Assembly: GCA_946560065.1 (NCBI GenBank)
Contig: CAMNUE010000003.1
Span: 1 to 64,000, forward strand
Reading direction: 5' to 3'
Source of the DNA: an uncultured bacterium
GTDB taxonomy: Bacteria > Bacillota_I > Bacilli_A > RF39 > UBA660
DNA: 64,000 nucleotides
Each line of letters opens with the position of its first letter. Position 1 is the first letter of the stretch. Made by a program: the position numbers and the translations under genes. The notes under the pieces were generated by a model that made no database searches, was not told the DNA's origin, and worked only from the letters and a program-made list of their open reading frames with translations. Below, piece by piece: positions 44,351 to 52,526 of the stretch.

Positions 44351-45379
44351 CTATGAGACAACATATGGATTGCTTACAGTTCCTGTTCCACTATCCACTC
44401 TAATACCTGGTGCTAAAGATATAGCAGGTTTAAGTCCGACTCCATTTCCTTCAAAGGCTATAAATTCTATTTTGTTATTTTTACTAACTATAGCTATATA
44501 TGTTGCTTCTCCGCCTCCATTGCCAGGTGTCATTGTCCACCAGTTCTGATTTCTTCCTAAATATCCTACTGAGTCGACTGAACCTGCCAGTAGTACTTCA
44601 TCCATAGTTAATGGAGCTGCTGGATATTTTAATTTTCCATTACCTTTACTACTACTTACGGTAAATCTGTCACTTGCATTTTCACAATATAAATCTGGAG
44701 TTCTTGTTGAAAACCTTTCATATGGTTTAAAAAAAGGGATTTCTATCGGATCTGGGTTATATGGATCTCTAACATAGATACTTCTATCATTACACCATAC
44801 TGTATCTTCTAATTTACTTGTGTATGACGTCATGTGATAAGTGTACCATTGATCCATGGTTCTTTTAATTGATGAGTCTTCTCCATTAGATAGAACATAG
44901 CTTTCATAATCGGTAGCAGTTTGGTTATAAGTACTATTGAAATCTGTAGATACTACTGTACTTACTATTGGGTCATTATTACAATCGCCACTAGATGTTG
45001 GCTCTCCATTGTATGAAAGTTTTACTCCACCAGTTCCTGTAGTTCTTACTATTTTCCAGCAAAAACCTGCAAATTTTACGTTATTATTTGTTACATTTCC
45101 ACGATAAAAATATACTGTTTCACTACCTGTTCCGTCATTATCATAAGTAAATACTCCTGTAGTTGCGCTTGTAGGATTAACACTAAAGTCAAAGTTGCTT
45201 CCATCACCTTTTGAACTTCTCGCAATTATTCTATATAGTGTTTGACTTTCATAATTTAAATCTCCTGAGATACTTAATCTTGAATTTAATGCTGAATATC
45301 CGACACTTATAAAACATGTAAAAACTAAAAGAAGTAATAATGAAGCCATATTCACAATTTTGTAATTGATTTTCTTCAT
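44351..45379 (-). CDS. Larger secreted protein of the SipW locus
   Basis: 342 residues from ATG 45379 (MKKINYKIVNMASLL) after AAAGGAAG. Signal peptide ends SVGYSALNSRL, the same A-L-N/S pattern as the six paralogues. The mature domain (about 310 residues) contains CWKIVRTTGTGGVKL, six or more Cys, WWTMTPGNGGG near 280 and the ending LAPGIRVDSGTGTVSNPYVV. The last two motifs recur in secreted proteins of gut Bacilli with lectin-like or DUF6273-like domains. It is the first gene of the locus and might be the tip or anchor of the structure; that is inference. Confidence 0.75.
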   Translation of the reverse strand: MKKINYKIVNMASLLLLLVFTCFISVGYSALNSRLSISGDLNYESQTLYRIIARSSKGDGSNFDFSVNPTSATTGVFTYDNDGTGSETVYFYRGNVTNNNVKFAGFCWKIVRTTGTGGVKLSYNGEPTSSGDCNNDPIVSTVVSTDFNSTYNQTATDYESYVLSNGEDSSIKRTMDQWYTYHMTSYTSKLEDTVWCNDRSIYVRDPYNPDPIEIPFFKPYERFSTRTPDLYCENASDRFTVSSSKGNGKLKYPAAPLTMDEVLLAGSVDSVGYLGRNQNWWTMTPGNGGGEATYIAIVSKNNKIEFIAFEGNGVGLKPAISLAPGIRVDSGTGTVSNPYVVS

Positions 45380-45397
45380 AACATTACTTCCTTTCAA

Positions 45398-45720
45398 TAT
45401 AGTGATGATAAAGAACTATTTTAGCCTTGAATTTTATTATACTCTCAATGCTATTTTATTTTTATTCTATAGTATTTATTTTACACTTTCTAGGACTTTG
45501 ATGTCAAGGATATCTTGTTTATGATATATAAAAGAAACTTGAAGCATTTTTTATAGTCTATTTAATAATATTTTTATCATATTTCTAAGTTACTTTTAAC
45601 ATTTTTTTACAAATAAAAAATTGTCATTGAAAAAAATTGGTATCCTGTTATAATAGATGATACTATATAAATAGTAGATTAAAGCATGAATAATTTTAAT
45701 AGAAATGGAGTTGATAAAAT
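45398..45720. other. Divergent intergenic region
   Basis: 323 bases between the secreted-protein locus (minus) and the gene at 45721 (plus). A TATAAT box for the minus strand lies at 45441-45436 without a clear -35. The plus-strand promoter is at 45627-45654. The rest is AT-rich with no further structure that I can support. Confidence 0.6.
45627..45654 (+). promoter_or_regulatory. Promoter of the gene at 45721
   Basis: -35 TTGAAA (45627-45632), 16-base spacer, extended -10 TGTTATAAT (box 45649-45654). Confidence 0.78.
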
Positions 45721-46296
45721 ATGGGAATAGATTTAAAAGAATTTAATCAAGATAATTGAAAGGTAATCTTTGAACAAGAAGGTGTTTATGAAGTAGACAG
45801 ATTTTATTTTAATGATGTTTTTCACTACTCAAAAAATAAAGATGAGGTAAAATGGAAATTGGTTCGTTATGAAAAAGTCAGGTCTTCTAATAATGATATT
45901 CGTTATATGATTAATGCTACTGTAAATAATGATGGCAATTATTCTGAAATAATTATGAGTATAAAGAATTTACTAACAAGAAGAATTAATTTAAATTCTG
46001 AAGGGAGAGTTTTGGCTGATTATATAACTGATTCATTTTTAAATTCTATGAACTGTAAAGTATATGTAGCAGCTGGAAGTCCTTTCGATTATCAAAAACA
46101 AAGCCCTGGTCCTTCTATAGATGAATATCTTGATAGTGAACACGAGTTTGTTAATACTGAAGATTCAGATGACTTATATCAAAATAGATGGTTGTTAGAT
46201 GTGTTTTTTAAAGAATATTTAAAATCTGATGAAAGTAAGTATTTTAAAAGAGAATTAGGATATTTAGATTATCCTAAGCAAAAGATATTAAAATAA
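45721..46296 (+). pseudogene. Hypothetical gene interrupted by an in-frame TGA
   Basis: From ATG 45721, preceded by TGGAG and a good promoter, the frame reads MGIDLKEFNQDN, then TGA at 45757-45759, then continues open as KVIFEQEGVYEVDRF to TAA at 46296 (191 sense codons in total). A Trp (TGG to TGA) is the simplest original residue. No start codon with a ribosome binding site follows the TGA, so the rest would not be translated without readthrough. The domain is soluble and mixed alpha/beta with no known motif. TGA is a normal stop elsewhere here, so code reassignment is not the explanation. Confidence 0.75.
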
Positions 46297-46297
46297 T

Positions 46298-46327
46298 TAA
46301 ACTGTGAATTAAAGTTTAGTTTTTTTA
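46298..46327 (+). terminator. Terminator after the gene at 45721
   Basis: TAAACT (46298-46303) pairs with AGTTTA (46313-46318), followed by TTTTTTT. A short stem. Confidence 0.6.
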
Positions 46328-46410
46328 TGTTATTCACTTTTTTATTTTCATTTAAAATAGTGTGTTATACTTTATCTAGTATAGTTAGTTACTAATAATT
46401 GGAGGTCTTA

Positions 46411-47277
46411 ATGAAGATAGAAATTAAGCAAATTAAAAATACAGGTTCAAATGAATTTGAAATAAGAACTGATGGTAAATTAGTATATGTGGCAAAACTG
46501 CCATTTGTTTCAATTGATGAGCCTTTCAATCTTGATAAAATTGGAGAAATTAAAATAACTGATATTAATGGTAAAGAGATATATTCTACTGATTATAAGT
46601 ATATTGAAAATCTTAAAGAAGAATTTATTCCTTTTAAATATCTAGTTACAGGAAGTCAAAAATTTAATCAATTAATATTTAATTCAGGTCAAAATTCAAT
46701 TAAAATTTATTATGAAGAGAATGAGATTTGGAAGAATAGATATGTTATAGAAATTAATAATAAAAAATTCTTTTGTTATTCTGTAGAAGATGGTTATATT
46801 AGACACTTTCCAATATATGATGGTGATTTACAAATTGGTGAGGCATTAAAATCTAATGTTTTAGTTGATGGATTAGATGAATATTGGTGTTATTTAAAAG
46901 ATGAATATAAGGAATTAGGTGATGGGGTTATTGCCCTACTACTCTATCTTGATCGAAACGAGTATAACTCCTCATATGTAGTTAATAAATCTTATATACT
47001 TGAGAAGAGTTTTTCTTTTAATAAAACTAATAAATTTTATGATAAGGAATGGGTTAAAAACAATTTTGGTGATGAATACTATAAAAAAGTTGACGCAGAT
47101 GTCACTTTTGTTAAGGAAAAACTTAAACATCCAATTAATTCATCTAAAGAACAATGGAATTCAATGTCAGAAAAAGAAAAAAAATTATTGAAATTCTGTT
47201 TAATTACTCCTTGGGTTTTAGTTATTGGTTTCGGATTGCTTATATTAATTTTGATACTTTTATTTGGAGATTTTTAA
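46411..47277 (+). CDS. Hypothetical protein with a C-terminal membrane anchor
   Basis: 288 residues from ATG 46411 (MKIEIKQIKN) after TTGGAGG; an extended -10 (TGTTATACT) lies at 46363-46371. The first 260 residues are soluble, beta-rich and Tyr/Asn rich with no membrane segment; residues about 265-286 (LITPWVLVIGFGLLILILILL) form one C-terminal anchor, so the bulk should face the cytoplasm. Three bases separate it from the next gene, an almost certain operon. Family not recognised. Confidence 0.65.
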   Translation: MKIEIKQIKNTGSNEFEIRTDGKLVYVAKLPFVSIDEPFNLDKIGEIKITDINGKEIYSTDYKYIENLKEEFIPFKYLVTGSQKFNQLIFNSGQNSIKIYYEENEIWKNRYVIEINNKKFFCYSVEDGYIRHFPIYDGDLQIGEALKSNVLVDGLDEYWCYLKDEYKELGDGVIALLLYLDRNEYNSSYVVNKSYILEKSFSFNKTNKFYDKEWVKNNFGDEYYKKVDADVTFVKEKLKHPINSSKEQWNSMSEKEKKLLKFCLITPWVLVIGFGLLILILILLFGDF

Positions 47278-47280
47278 TTT

Positions 47281-48933
47281 ATGGAAAAGAAAAAAGAAGA
47301 AAAAGAAAATATTTTTAAATCGAGTTTCTTTAGAAAACTATTTATTGTACCTTCTATTATATGGATAATAATATCATTAATTTCAATGATTCCAGATAGT
47401 GGTGATTCTGAAGAAATTACCTGGTTTGAATTTGCTGTTGGTAATATTTCACTTATTTTAATTTGGTTTGCAATATCTTTTATAATAGTTCTTATTGTTA
47501 GGGAAGTAAAAAAGATAAAGTCTAAAACAAAGATTATTAAAGAGATTCAGTATATAGAAAATGCAGATGAGAAAATGACTATTACTACTAAAGAAAATAA
47601 TAATGATAAGAAAGAAAATTTTTGTGCTAATACTGATAAAGTTATAAAAGAAGAAAATATAAATATTAAAGATGATAATAAAGATTATTTATACTTATGT
47701 GAAAGTAAACTTGAGATTGATGAGTTCATAAAGATTCTTGAGCACTTTCCTAAAATATATTGGGCATTTGTTGTTCGTGGTATATTTATTAATTTAGTAC
47801 TATCTGCTGTAGTTGCTATTTCTTTGAAAAATATTTTTGCTGTTATTATTTTCTTTATAGTCTATCAAATTTATCTTATGATTTATTATAAAATTAACTT
47901 TAATCGTCTTATAGAAAAACAATGTAAAGAAGAAATAACAAAGAGAACTATTGATACAGAATTACAAATTAAATTTTATGATGATTACTTAGTAAGACAA
48001 GGTGAAACAATTACTCGACAAATTAAGTATTCTGATATTGATAGATGTGTAGAAAATGAAAATAATTTTTATTTACTTGACTCAGCTAGAAATGTCGGGG
48101 CTTTTATACAGAAAGATAAATGTGAGGCAGAATTAATAAATTTTATCAGAAAGACTTTTGATAATTTAGAAAATTATTGTAATGATAATGGCAAAGTAAG
48201 AAAAACTAAAAAATATGAGAATCCTAAGTTTATTAAAAGTTGTATGCATGTACTTTTTATATTAACAATTGCTAGTATATGGTTTTCTGCCCTTTCATTT
48301 TCATTGATTGAGAAATTAAGACCACATAGTATTTTAAGTCCTTTCAAGAATATGTGGGTATTCTTTTTATGGCTTCCTATGCCAATCCTATCTATTATCC
48401 TTGGTTTCAAATTTAATAAAAAAGAATTCCATTGTACTAGAAATATAGTAGCTGGATTTGTAATTGGAGCTTTACTACTTATTGTTGGTTCAATGTCTTC
48501 TATACCATCTCTATCTGAAGATTATAATAAAATAGATGAATATAGAAATATTATGGATGTTGATATTCCAAATGATGGTGAACTTGCAATTTATGATCCA
48601 GCGGCTTGCTTTGATGAAGAAAAAAAAGAATGTACTAGACTAGAAGTTTATTATTCTGATATTAAAAATAATGAACTTGAATCATTAGTAAGTAGTATCG
48701 AAAGTAATAATAATTGGTTTTTGAGTAAAGAAATTAAGTCAAAATTGAAAATATTTATTTCACATTTTTCTTACGTATCAAACGAAGATGTCTATTTCTC
48801 AATTTATAATAAAACAACAGATGAGTATAATGAATTACCTAAGGTACCTGGAGTCTATGAAATTTACGTAATGAGGTATGATAAATCCATTAAATATCTT
48901 GAAATTAATAAATTTAAATATACTTACAAATAA
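47281..48933 (+). CDS. Polytopic membrane protein with a YcxB-like region
   Basis: 550 residues. Two membrane segments at about 16-37 and 58-78, a hydrophilic linker, a hydrophobic pair at about 160-200, then TELQIKFYDDYLVRQ, IKYSDIDRCVENENNFYLL and AFIQKDKC, the pattern of YcxB-like domains. Three more segments (about 320-345, 360-378, 390-410) precede an outer C-terminal domain of about 130 residues with two Cys. Translated directly after the anchored protein at 46411. Function unknown. Confidence 0.6.
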   Translation: MEKKKEEKENIFKSSFFRKLFIVPSIIWIIISLISMIPDSGDSEEITWFEFAVGNISLILIWFAISFIIVLIVREVKKIKSKTKIIKEIQYIENADEKMTITTKENNNDKKENFCANTDKVIKEENINIKDDNKDYLYLCESKLEIDEFIKILEHFPKIYWAFVVRGIFINLVLSAVVAISLKNIFAVIIFFIVYQIYLMIYYKINFNRLIEKQCKEEITKRTIDTELQIKFYDDYLVRQGETITRQIKYSDIDRCVENENNFYLLDSARNVGAFIQKDKCEAELINFIRKTFDNLENYCNDNGKVRKTKKYENPKFIKSCMHVLFILTIASIWFSALSFSLIEKLRPHSILSPFKNMWVFFLWLPMPILSIILGFKFNKKEFHCTRNIVAGFVIGALLLIVGSMSSIPSLSEDYNKIDEYRNIMDVDIPNDGELAIYDPAACFDEEKKECTRLEVYYSDIKNNELESLVSSIESNNNWFLSKEIKSKLKIFISHFSYVSNEDVYFSIYNKTTDEYNELPKVPGVYEIYVMRYDKSIKYLEINKFKYTYK

Positions 48934-48957
48934 AGATGATGATAGAGTCGTCTTTTT
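48931..48957 (+). terminator. Terminator of the two-gene membrane operon
   Basis: AAGATGA pairs with TCGTCTT (one G-T pair), followed by seven T, directly after the stop. Confidence 0.7.
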
Positions 48958-49018
48958 TTGAATATAAATCATAAATATAAGGAGTATATGTTATAATCTT
49001 GGTATCCGGAGGTGCATT

Positions 49019-49816
49019 ATGAAACATACAATGAAAATAAATGACAATGCTTTTGAAAGAATGAAAAAGGGAACAAAAAAAAGAGAATATAGAGTTAACG
49101 ATGAGAAAAGGCAGCAAATAAGAGTTGGAGATATAATAGAATTTCATAAAATTTCTAACCCAGAAGAAAAAATATTGATGGATGTTAAGTGTATAGATTG
49201 TTTTAAATCATTAGAGGAAGCGATATCTTCACATTTTGAAGAAGATTTTAGTGATAGACATAGTGATATTGAAAGCACGGTTAATTCTTTTTATCAAAAA
49301 GGATATTGTAATGATGAAGAAATTAAAGATAATGGAATGGTGGTTTTTGAAATAAAAAAGCATCGAATTGCTCATCTTAATTCAACTGCTTGCTATTTAA
49401 AAAAAGATAATAAAGTCTTAATGATAAAGTTTGCTAAAAAATGGGGACATGTATATGCTCCACCTGGTGGAAAATTTGAAGAAGGAGAAACACCTCTAGA
49501 TTGTGTCATTAGAGAATTCTATGAAGAAACAGGATTAAAGTTAGTTAATCCCAGATTTCAAGGAATGTCTTATTGGAAAGATAAAGATGAAGGTATTATA
49601 TTTATTTATACTGCTGAAGACTATGAAGGAGATTTAACTTTGACTTCAGAGGAAGGTGAATTAGAATGGATAGATTTTGATGAGTTAAAGGTGATTCCAC
49701 AATTTGATCAAAATAAAAAATTTACCCCTTACCTATTCAAAGATGAACTTTTTGAGGGTAAATTTTTATTAAATAGTAAGTGTGAAGTTTTGGATTTCAG
49801 TATTAGAAATATGTAA
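49019..49816 (+). CDS. ASCH-Nudix fusion protein
   Basis: 265 residues, ATG after CCGGAGG; an extended -10 (TGTTATAAT) lies at 48989-48997. Residues 1-115 are an ASCH/PUA-like domain: the start KINDNAFERMKKGTKKREYR is the usual RNA-or-nucleotide-binding entry, with RVGDIIEF and KCIDCFKSLEEA. Residues 120-265 are a Nudix hydrolase with complete box GGKFEEGETPLDCVIREFYEETGL (shown in part: G, E, REFYEE, G intact). The combination suggests removal of a modified nucleotide recognised by the ASCH part. A second, separate ASCH protein lies at 53487-53828. Confidence 0.85.
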   Translation: MKHTMKINDNAFERMKKGTKKREYRVNDEKRQQIRVGDIIEFHKISNPEEKILMDVKCIDCFKSLEEAISSHFEEDFSDRHSDIESTVNSFYQKGYCNDEEIKDNGMVVFEIKKHRIAHLNSTACYLKKDNKVLMIKFAKKWGHVYAPPGGKFEEGETPLDCVIREFYEETGLKLVNPRFQGMSYWKDKDEGIIFIYTAEDYEGDLTLTSEEGELEWIDFDELKVIPQFDQNKKFTPYLFKDELFEGKFLLNSKCEVLDFSIRNM

Positions 49817-49828
49817 TTTTGAAGTAAG

Positions 49829-49856
49829 AACTATGGAGTTATTTCATAGTTTTTTG
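49829..49856 (+). terminator. Terminator after the ASCH-Nudix gene
   Basis: AACTATG (49829-49835) pairs with CATAGTT (49845-49851), followed by TTTTG. Confidence 0.75.
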
Positions 49857-49869
49857 TTTATCAAATAAA

Positions 49870-49894
49870 ATAAAAACCGCTGCTTAGCAACGGT
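49870..49894 (-). terminator. Terminator of tRNA-Gly
   Basis: ACCGTTGC (49894-49887) pairs with GCAGCGGT (49883-49876), followed by TTTTATTTT, 12 bases after the tRNA end. Confidence 0.88.
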
Positions 49895-49905
49895 AATAAT
49901 CTTAA

Positions 49906-49979
49906 TGGAGCGGATGATGGGAATCGAACCCACGTAGTCAGCTTGGAAGGCTGAGGTTCTACCATTAAACTACATCCGC
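49906..49979 (-). tRNA. tRNA-Gly (TCC)
   Basis: Complete cloverleaf with encoded CCA (49908-49906). Acceptor GCGGATG pairs with CATCCGC, anticodon loop CTTCCAA gives TCC, and the T arm reads GGGTTCGATTCCC. Single tRNA unit with its own promoter and terminator. Confidence 0.96.
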
Positions 49980-49990
49980 ATAAATTTTAA

Positions 49991-50026
49991 TCGAATCTCA
50001 GTCTTAATTTCCGATAACTGAGTCGA
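49991..50026 (-). other. Inverted repeat in the tRNA-Gly leader
   Basis: TCGACTCAG (50026-50018) and CTGAGATTCGA (50001-49991) can pair with a two-base bulge around a 16-base loop. It lies between promoter and tRNA 5' end, in a part of the precursor normally removed by RNase P. Confidence 0.6.
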
Positions 50027-50048
50027 CTAAATCAAGTAGACATTTTTA

Positions 50049-50076
50049 ATTATACTATAAAAGAGAATAAAGTCAA
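50049..50076 (-). promoter_or_regulatory. Promoter of tRNA-Gly
   Basis: -35 TTGACT (50076-50071), 16-base spacer, -10 TATAAT (50054-50049); strong by consensus, fitting a stable RNA gene. Confidence 0.85.
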
Positions 50077-50125
50077 TAGTTTTTGAGCTTTTTTCTCTTA
50101 TTTTAGTATTTTTTGGGTTATTTTC

Positions 50126-51994
50126 CTACATTTTGCTTACTAATTCTTCCCATAAACTAGTATTTTTCTCTATTTCTTTTGTAAGAAAATCTAACTCTTT
50201 TTGTATTTCTTGAGATTTTGAAATATCCATATATACTTCTTTTTTATATAATTCTTCTTGAAGATTTTTTACCTTTTGACTGTCCTTCTCGATTTTTCTT
50301 TCAATCCTTTGGATATCTTTGCTTAAATTATAGTTCACAACTTTTTCTTTCTTTTCTTTTGGGTTTTCTATAACCTTTTTCTCAACTATTTCTTTTTCTG
50401 TTTTTTTTAAAAGATATTCTTCGTAACCAAATTTATAGAAATCTACTTTTCCATGATTAAAAACAAGAAGTTTGTTGCAGATGCTTTTTACTAAATATCT
50501 ATCATGACTAACCATAATGATACTACCCTTATACTCATTAAGCATTTTTTTAATTGTGTTTTTACTGATAATATCCAAATGATTAGTCGGTTCATCTAAT
50601 ATTAAAAGATTTGGTTTATTATAAAGAATTTTACATAAACTTACTCTAACCTTTTCTCCTCCCGATAACTCACCAATCTTCTTAAAAACATCTTCACCAG
50701 TAAATTCAAAAGCACCTAAAAGAGTTCTAATTTCATTTGGTGTTAGTGTGGGAAATTCATTGTCTATCTCATCGTAAATGGTACTATTAGTATTTAAGTT
50801 TTCTAATTGTTGAGAGAAATATGCTAGATTGATATGATTTCCAAAAGTAAATTTTCCAGATAAACTAGGAACCTCACCAATTAAAGTTTTTAAAAGAGTA
50901 CTCTTTCCAATACCATTAGCACCGATTATTCCTAACTTGTCTCCTCTTTCAATATTAAATGTTACTTTTGACAATTCCTTATCATAACCGATTGATAAGT
51001 CTTTTACTTTTAATACTTCCTTATAACTTTCTTGTTCTGGATTAAAACTTATTTTGAAAGTTTTTAGATTCTCCTTTTGAGGTTTATCGATTATTGCCAT
51101 CTTCTCTATTTGTTTTAACTTAGACATTGCCATGGATGCTTTTGTTGGTTTATATCTAAATCTATCTGCTATTGCTTGTAGTCGTTTTATTTCTTTTTGT
51201 TGTTTTTCATAATCTTTTAATTGTTTTTGATAGTCTTCTTCTTTTTTCTTTATAAAGTAACTATAATTGCCACTATATCTTTTTAGAGAGCCATATTCTA
51301 TGTCATAAATAACATTACAAACATTATCTAAAAACATTTGATCATGACTTACAACTATTAAACTTTTACTATAATTTTTTAAATATTCTTCTAACCATTC
51401 GATTGTAGTAATATCAAGGTGATTGGTTGGTTCATCCAAAATTAGTAAATCAGGTTTACTTAGAAGTAATTTTAAGAAAGCTAACTTTGTTAGTTGTCCT
51501 CCTGAGAATTCACTTAGTCTTTTTTCTTTATCTTTCGATGTAAATCCAAATTGTTTTAGAGCTGTTTCATATTCTTTTTTATAAGTGTAACCTCCACTTA
51601 ATTTATAATCCATAGTTAGAGTATTATATCTATTTAAAAGTTTATCTGTATAATCTTCTGTCATTTTAATTTCTATTTTCTTTATCTCATTTTCAATATT
51701 TGTTAATTTATTATAGGATTCTAATATATAATCTAACATAGTCTGCTCTTTATTAATTGGAGCATTTTGCTTCACATAGCCTATTCTAAAGTCATTAGTT
51801 TTCTCGATAGATAATTTATCATAACCATCTTCTAGTTCAATTTCACCTATGATGGCTTTTAAAAGAGTTGTTTTTCCTGTACCATTTCTTCCGACTATTC
51901 CTATTTTTTCATTATCAGTTACAGAAAAGTCGATATTTTCAAGGATTGTATTTCCACTTAGAGTTATACTTCCATTATTAATTTTGTAATACAT
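50126..51994 (-). CDS. ABC-F family translation factor/ribosome protection-type ATPase
   Basis: 622 residues, ATG after TGAGGTG. Two ABC domains without membrane segments: GRNGTGKTT with LSEFSGGQLTKLA and LLILDEPTNHLD, then GANGIGKST with ELSGGEKVRVSL and a second LLILDEPTNHLD. The inter-domain linker (about 235-310) is a long Lys/Gln-rich helical pair (P-site tRNA interaction motif in ABC-F proteins), and the C-terminal 90 residues form a coiled coil as in YdiF/Uup-like members. It acts on ribosomes rather than transport. Resistance or housekeeping role is undecided. Confidence 0.93.
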   Translation of the reverse strand: MYYKINNGSITLSGNTILENIDFSVTDNEKIGIVGRNGTGKTTLLKAIIGEIELEDGYDKLSIEKTNDFRIGYVKQNAPINKEQTMLDYILESYNKLTNIENEIKKIEIKMTEDYTDKLLNRYNTLTMDYKLSGGYTYKKEYETALKQFGFTSKDKEKRLSEFSGGQLTKLAFLKLLLSKPDLLILDEPTNHLDITTIEWLEEYLKNYSKSLIVVSHDQMFLDNVCNVIYDIEYGSLKRYSGNYSYFIKKKEEDYQKQLKDYEKQQKEIKRLQAIADRFRYKPTKASMAMSKLKQIEKMAIIDKPQKENLKTFKISFNPEQESYKEVLKVKDLSIGYDKELSKVTFNIERGDKLGIIGANGIGKSTLLKTLIGEVPSLSGKFTFGNHINLAYFSQQLENLNTNSTIYDEIDNEFPTLTPNEIRTLLGAFEFTGEDVFKKIGELSGGEKVRVSLCKILYNKPNLLILDEPTNHLDIISKNTIKKMLNEYKGSIIMVSHDRYLVKSICNKLLVFNHGKVDFYKFGYEEYLLKKTEKEIVEKKVIENPKEKKEKVVNYNLSKDIQRIERKIEKDSQKVKNLQEELYKKEVYMDISKSQEIQKELDFLTKEIEKNTSLWEELVSKM

Positions 51995-52053
51995 ACCATC
52001 ACCTCAAAATTTACTATTAATTATAACAGAATATTTCTTAAAATTAAACCATT

Positions 52054-52077
52054 TTAAAAGCAGGATAAGCTGCTTTT
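52054..52077 (-). terminator. Terminator after the Nudix-like gene
   Basis: AAAAGCAG (52077-52070) pairs with CTGCTTTT (52063-52056); the following T run is weak. Confidence 0.5.
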
Positions 52078-52097
52078 GATTTACTAATATTTTATTC

Positions 52098-52517
52098 TTA
52101 ATTATGTTCCTTAATCATTCTTATGATATCACTATTTACTTCCATAATTCTTTTATCATTTTCTAATTCTTCGATACTAAACCATTTATATTCTATATTT
52201 TTTACTTCTGAGTCATTTTCAAATAGATTTTTTATTGTTACGTTATAGAAATAGTGATGATACTCTTTTTCTTTTTTGGCACTTTCTGAATATTTTGAAT
52301 GAATCTTATCAAATGCTAGATTGATAGAAATAGTATTTTCTTTGATATTTAATTTATTAATTAAGTCTTTTTTTATCTGAAGTATTTTTTCATGGTCATC
52401 ATCACTTGTTAATTTTACATTTATAAACAAATAGCTATTCCATCTATTATCAAAATATTGGAGAAATTTGTTTTCTTTATTTTTAATCATAATAATGGCA
52501 TGAGTATGTTTATGCAT
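52098..52517 (-). CDS. Nudix-fold protein with a degenerate Nudix box
   Basis: 139 residues, ATG after AAGGAGG. The start HAIIMIKNKENKFLQ and the end EYKWFSIEELENDKRIMEVNSD fit the Nudix fold, but where the Nudix box belongs the sequence reads LTSDDDHEKILQIKKDLINK, lacking the glycine pair and the REUxEE glutamates. It is therefore probably not a hydrolase and may be a binding protein. It is the last gene of a set with DHH, ASCH and Ppx-like proteins (9-base gap to the DHH gene). Confidence 0.62.
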   Translation of the reverse strand: MHKHTHAIIMIKNKENKFLQYFDNRWNSYLFINVKLTSDDDHEKILQIKKDLINKLNIKENTISINLAFDKIHSKYSESAKKEKEYHHYFYNVTIKNLFENDSEVKNIEYKWFSIEELENDKRIMEVNSDIIRMIKEHN

Positions 52518-52526
52518 ATTGCCTCC

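Noticed and set aside
45721..46296. TGA decoded as Trp (code 4, Mycoplasma-like).
   Set aside because: Trp is TGG in every intact gene, and genes at 17017, 35604 and 39468 end in TGA, with a following ribosome binding site or poly-T stretch.
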